DNA of 59,801 nucleotides, from contig JALKBU010000217.1 in assembly GCA_023091735.1 (NCBI GenBank), positions 1-59,801 on the forward strand, given 5' to 3'. Source of the stretch: Trichomonas tenax (taxonomy: Eukaryota; Parabasalia; Trichomonadida; Trichomonadidae). Shown here piece after piece: positions 56,546 through 59,801 of this stretch; the stretch's first letter is position 1, and the number at the start of each line of letters is the position of its first letter. Position numbers and translations under genes: made by a program. Under the pieces are notes generated by a model that saw only the letters and a program-made list of their open reading frames with translations, was not told the DNA's origin and did not search any database.

Positions 56546-56761
56546 TTAATCATAACCTATTTCTGAATCTTCTTCTTTAGATTTCTTTTGAAGTCTTGGA
56601 TTATTTTGTCTACCAGCAGCCAACGCAGCTAATTGTTTTTCTGTACACTTTCTTTTTGGTTTATCTTGTTTAATCTTCTTTGATTTATCATTTGATAATT
56701 CCTTTAGAATTTCTTGTTTAATTTCATCTCTAAGTGATTGGATGTTAATTGTATCTGACAT
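56546..56761 (-). CDS. Small basic Maverick-associated protein
   Basis: A 71-residue protein, MSDTINIQSLRDEIKQEIL followed by a Lys-rich linker and KCTEKQLAALAAGRQ, ending in an acidic EEDSEIGYD. The RQNNPRLQKK stretch is basic. It lies directly beside Maverick genes and has their AT-rich base use, so it is probably an element gene of DNA-binding type. No function is known. Intact and may still be expressed. Confidence 0.55.
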   Translation of the reverse strand: MSDTINIQSLRDEIKQEILKELSNDKSKKIKQDKPKRKCTEKQLAALAAGRQNNPRLQKKSKEEDSEIGYD

Positions 56762-56971
56762 TTTAATAAGATAAAAACTTTTGATTCTATTTATAATTAA
56801 ATGAGCTCAAGTAAATCCGAAAGGCAATCAATTATAGATAATGAAGAACGTGGAATCCAACATTCATTATATTATATTTAGGTTTTGAAAATACATGTTC
56901 ATAATAGATATTAATTTCTGAATTATTAATATTAGGCGATTGATACTTATTCATTATTTAATAATTATAAA

Positions 56972-57868
56972 ATGAAGAATATTAAAGATAAAGTTGATAA
57001 GATATTAAAACATGATAGTGAAAAAATAAGAATAAATTAAATCAAGGTCTTATAATACCATTTAGTAATGATTATCCGTTTTGTGCTAATGCTGTATATT
57101 TCTATTGTGGTAAAATGGGTTCTGGTAAAACACATGGAGTTATTAGACATATTATGATAACAGATCGTTTATCAAAAGAACCATATTATGATCAAATAAT
57201 AGTATCGGCAACATCTGGTTCAATGGATTCAACAGCAAATACTTTTACGAAAAATATAAAAAGCAAAATTAAAAAAAAGTGATGATAATGTAATGGATTA
57301 TTTAAATAAAAATATTAAACAAAAAAGTAAGTATTATGCTATATGTGAATTCTTAAATAGTAATATGAAAGAAATTAGTGAAGATATGGAACATATGATT
57401 GAAAAACATAAATTAAGAAAAGATCATAAAACATTTGATATACAAAGATTAACTTATTACATTACATCAAAACTTAAGAAATATCCTTTTACTAAATATC
57501 CATCAAATACATTCTTAGTATTAGATGATTATGGTGGACATAAGTTATTAACTAAAGCAGATAGTCCTTTAGCAAACTTCATAACGAAAGTTAAACATTA
57601 TAATTATACTGTATGTATCATGTGTCAAACATGGCGATTCATTTGTTTAAATATTAAACGTTTATGTACTGATATAGTTATATTCCAAGGATATAGCATG
57701 AAGGATTTACAAACAATGGTAGAACAATCTGGTGTAACAGATGATTGGCTGGATATATGGGAACAATATAAAACATTACCTACACCAAGATCTAATATGG
57801 AAATACATATAGTGGCTGGATCAATAAAATTCAATAAAGTAGAGCAAAGTAAAAATACATTGTTTTAG
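56972..57868 (+). pseudogene. Maverick packaging-type ATPase (A32/FtsK-like), two compensating frameshifts
   Basis: About 298 codons from the ATG at 56972 to a TAG at 57868. Walker A is CGKMGSGKTHG (57106-57138) and Walker B is FLVLDDYGG (57512-57538), with downstream SGVTDDWLDIWEQYKTLP. The first and last parts share one frame, but the middle (about 57040-57280, including Walker A) is shifted; the first frame ends at a TAA at 57038-57040 and the middle frame at a TGA in an A-rich tract near 57282. Two indels therefore compensate. In viruses and Polintons this family pumps DNA into capsids. The copy is dead in its present form. Confidence 0.8.
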
Positions 57869-57883
57869 TTTAAAATATATTAA

Positions 57884-58411
57884 ATGACAGATATTCATGG
57901 TTTTTGGCGTAGGAATATGAATTGGCTAAAAGGTGCCTGGAACACAGTAAAGGACGCTGCTAAAAATAGTGGTGAGTTTATTGGTCAAGCATATCGTATC
58001 GCATCACCAATGATTGACAATGTGTTGACGAAAGCAGCAAATGAAGGTAATCCTTGGGCTATTGGTGGATTAGGATTAAAGCAAGGATTAGATCTTAGTG
58101 GTAGTTAAATTAAAGATTATACTAATAAGAAATTAGGATCAGATCATGGTTTAAGTAAATGAATGAATGATTTTAGTAAAGGTTATAATAAATCTGAAGA
58201 AGCAATGAAACCAATAAGAGATAAAATACAATCAGATCCAGAATTAAGAAGTTCTATACAATCACATCCATTTATTAGAAACTTATACGGATTGGAAAGA
58301 TTAAATTATACACCTAATATAAATGTTAAATCTATTGATGGTAATGTTATAAATAAAATAGGTAAAGGAAAACGTAGAGTTTGGAGTAATGTTTCATTTT
58401 ATTATAAATGA
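57884..58411 (+). pseudogene. Maverick small structural-type gene with two in-frame stops
   Basis: One frame from MTDIHGFWRRNMNWLKGAW to WSNVSFYYK, stopped at 58106-58108 (TAA) and 58160-58162 (TGA), 175 codons in all. The N-terminal part has an amphipathic helix pattern (NWLKGAWNTVKDAAKNSGEF), reminiscent of membrane-active minor capsid proteins of adenovirus-like elements, but this is only analogy. It follows the ATPase by 15 bp and overlaps the next gene by ATGA. Confidence 0.65.
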
Positions 58412-58788
58412 ATTCAGATAGTAGTAGAGTAAGTTCACCAGAATTATCTAGAGCAATGTCACCAATGAATTATAATAATTCACCATATCATTCAATTAAA
58501 AATATAAATCCACATCATTGGTATAGTAATCTTAGTAAATATATAATTGGTGGATTATTAGGTATTGGAAGTGTTATGAGTTATAATTATTTGAAAAATA
58601 AATTTAGTAATCATTATAATAATAAACCATCTACAGATTTAGTAATATATCAATATAAACCAACACCTGTTAACTATGTTAAGAGAAATTCAAATTTTGC
58701 TAATTATAATTATAATCCAGCACCAATTCCAACACCACATAGTAATAATTCAAGAAAACTATTTAAAAAAATCGTTTTAATCTATTAG
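58408..58788 (+). CDS. Small Maverick-block protein with one transmembrane helix
   Basis: A 126-residue protein starting at the ATGA overlap with the previous frame. The N-terminal third is Ser/Asn/Pro-rich (SRVSSPELSRAMSPMNYNNS), then one hydrophobic helix (YIIGGLLGIGSVMSYNYL), then an Asn/Tyr/Pro-rich region and a basic end. No family is recognised. The overlap with its upstream partner and the shared AT-rich base use place it in the same element operon-like cluster. The frame is intact. Confidence 0.5.
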   Translation: MNSDSSRVSSPELSRAMSPMNYNNSPYHSIKNINPHHWYSNLSKYIIGGLLGIGSVMSYNYLKNKFSNHYNNKPSTDLVIYQYKPTPVNYVKRNSNFANYNYNPAPIPTPHSNNSRKLFKKIVLIY

Positions 58789-59530
58789 GTATTGCTTTGT
58801 TTTTCCAAAACTCTAATTCCATAATTCCTAAACGTGTTGGTCTATTTTCACATAAGTTTCTAGATGGTATGATATCAGTAACACCACCATCATATTCAAC
58901 TTTATATTTATCTTTACGTTCATCATATGATATGATTTATTTAATTGTACCATAACTAGCATTATCAAGTGTTTTAGAATATTTATTAGTTTCACCTTTA
59001 ACTAATTTATGTCTAGGATAATAAGCAACATTATTATCTTTAGATCTAATTAAATATCCATATCCTTGTGGTGAATCTATTTTATAATATTCTTTAGATA
59101 GATTAAATCTATGTTTACCAATATTATTATTTTCATTTATTATTCTAACATCGTCATAAGTTTTAATGTGAAATTAGGATTAATAATTATTCTATTAGTT
59201 TTATCTCTCATATTATTAATATAGTGTTGTTCATCATTTTCATTAAATTCATTTGGTTTTATATTTGTAGATGAATGTATAGTATTATTATATATCTTAA
59301 TATAATGTTTCATAGATTCTTCTGTGAAATCTCCATCTTCATTTATATCTCGTAATGTTCTTATTAATCTATTAATAATACCTAATATATTATGATTATG
59401 TTTTTCTGTTGTATAATATTCGATATTATTATTTTGAAATAATCTAATTACATCATCTGATAAATATGAACTATTTTGATCTGATGTTAATGTTTTAGGT
59501 TTATGTTCATTAGTTAGTAATGAGATGTTC
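58763..59530 (-). pseudogene. Maverick retroviral-type integrase, 5'-truncated and broken
   Basis: The C-terminal ~250 codons of a c-integrase remain. The core reads KTLTSDQNSSYLSDDVIRLF and continues to NHNILGIINRLIRTLRD. The Asp of SDQ is the second catalytic Asp; 36 positions later, where the Glu of D35E is expected, this copy has Asn. The chromo-like C-terminus follows in another frame (ISYDERKDKYKVEYDGGVTD, then NLCENRPTRLG). The frame changes near 59160 and has a TAA at 58937-58939. Upstream of codon position ~59527 the sequence turns into a GC-rich hairpin, and the first third, with the first Asp, is absent. It converges with the 58408 gene with a 26-bp overlap. Confidence 0.8.
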
Positions 59531-59569
59531 GCGTAATCCACGACTGCGCCGTGGCTTCCCCGAACATCT
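59523..59569. repeat. Nested GC-rich hairpin at the integrase breakpoint
   Basis: A 9-bp outer stem pairs 59523-59531 (AGATGTTCG) with 59561-59569 (CGAACATCT). Inside it a 5-bp stem pairs CCACG (59538-59542) with CGTGG (59550-59554) around ACTGCGC. The GC content is much higher than the ~25% GC surroundings. It sits exactly where integrase homology stops. Confidence 0.7.
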
Positions 59570-59741
59570 ATTTAAATATATTTACGACAGAATTAGTTTT
59601 ACAAGTTAGGGTCCCCCCTATATAGAAAATAAATTTTTTGAATTACTTACAAAACTAACGTTAATTTTATTTTGAAAATTATGACTTTATAAAATGTATT
59701 CAGTTTTGAAAATAATTTATTTTTTTATTTCCTAAGTAAAG
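59570..59741. other. Short AT-rich spacer before the partial polymerase gene
   Basis: It contains the GC clamp AGGGTCCCCCCTA near 59610-59622, otherwise AT-rich. No gene. It may include the terminus of the neighbouring element. Confidence 0.4.
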
Positions 59742-59801
59742 AATGAGTCAGTACATTTTTTATAAAACATTTCCCGAACGTTTACAAAAGTTATTCATGA
59801 A
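59742..59801 (+). CDS. Start of a second Maverick polymerase B N-terminus (partial)
   Basis: From the ATG at 59742 the window's last 60 bases encode MSQYIFYKTFPERLQKLF, matching the start of the polymerase relic at 45090 (MSSYLYQYSFPERLQKLF) at 12 of 18 positions. The gene runs off the window. It is divergent from the integrase relic. Confidence 0.6.

Overview
The window reads as nuclear DNA of a parabasalid (trichomonad) protist. Evidence: long uninterrupted genes with no visible introns; tight gene spacing in AT-rich flanks; trichomonad-type initiator elements (TCA-Py-T/A) a few bases before several start codons; a succinyl-CoA synthetase beta subunit with a short hydrogenosomal presequence (MLSASAGFARN); BTB-F5/8C, BspA-like LRR and amino-acid-permease relics typical of trichomonad expanded families; and decayed Maverick (Polinton) genes. 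Some proteins look closer to Tritrichomonas than to T. vaginalis, but that is an impression only.

Layout. 0-1.9 kb: AT-rich, with a perfect hairpin and a small GC-rich foldable island. 1.9-11.5 kb: a 2343-residue BEACH protein, a lone flavodoxin domain, a PDE6-delta-like prenyl-binding protein, and hydrogenosomal succinyl-CoA synthetase beta. 12-17.3 kb: a large type I membrane glycoprotein, a BTB-F5/8C pseudogene and a small secreted protein. 17.3-20.6 kb: gene-poor DNA and an amino-acid-transporter pseudogene. 21-43.4 kb: a dense housekeeping block with a La-motif-like protein, a USP deubiquitinase, AP-1 gamma adaptin, an STPGR/RIIa-like protein, a malate-dehydrogenase homologue lacking its catalytic residues, GT8 glycosyltransferase, RasGAP/VPS9-like protein, a UGGT homologue lacking its metal-binding motif, a PPTC7-like phosphatase, GOT1, and several unassigned coiled-coil or helical proteins. 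43.7-45.1 kb: decayed N-terminal part of a Maverick DNA polymerase B. 46.5-53.1 kb: tail-anchored coiled-coil protein, dynamin, RRN3 and a short protein O-mannosyltransferase. 53.1-59.8 kb: BspA-like relic, a different family-B polymerase relic without a visible exonuclease, then a decayed Maverick block (small basic protein, packaging ATPase, two short structural-type proteins, integrase) and the start of a second Maverick polymerase at the window edge.

Several housekeeping genes serve membrane traffic (BEACH, AP-1 gamma, VPS9, GOT1, dynamin) and ER/Golgi glycosylation (GT8, UGGT-like, PMT). The two most interesting single-gene observations are the two apparent pseudoenzymes: the MDH homologue (catalytic His replaced by Arg, substrate arginines replaced) and the UGGT homologue (DxD lost). 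The mobile-element part contains a polymerase relic that does not match the Maverick polymerase nearby and may mark a separate selfish element. No tRNA, rRNA or CRISPR array was recognised.
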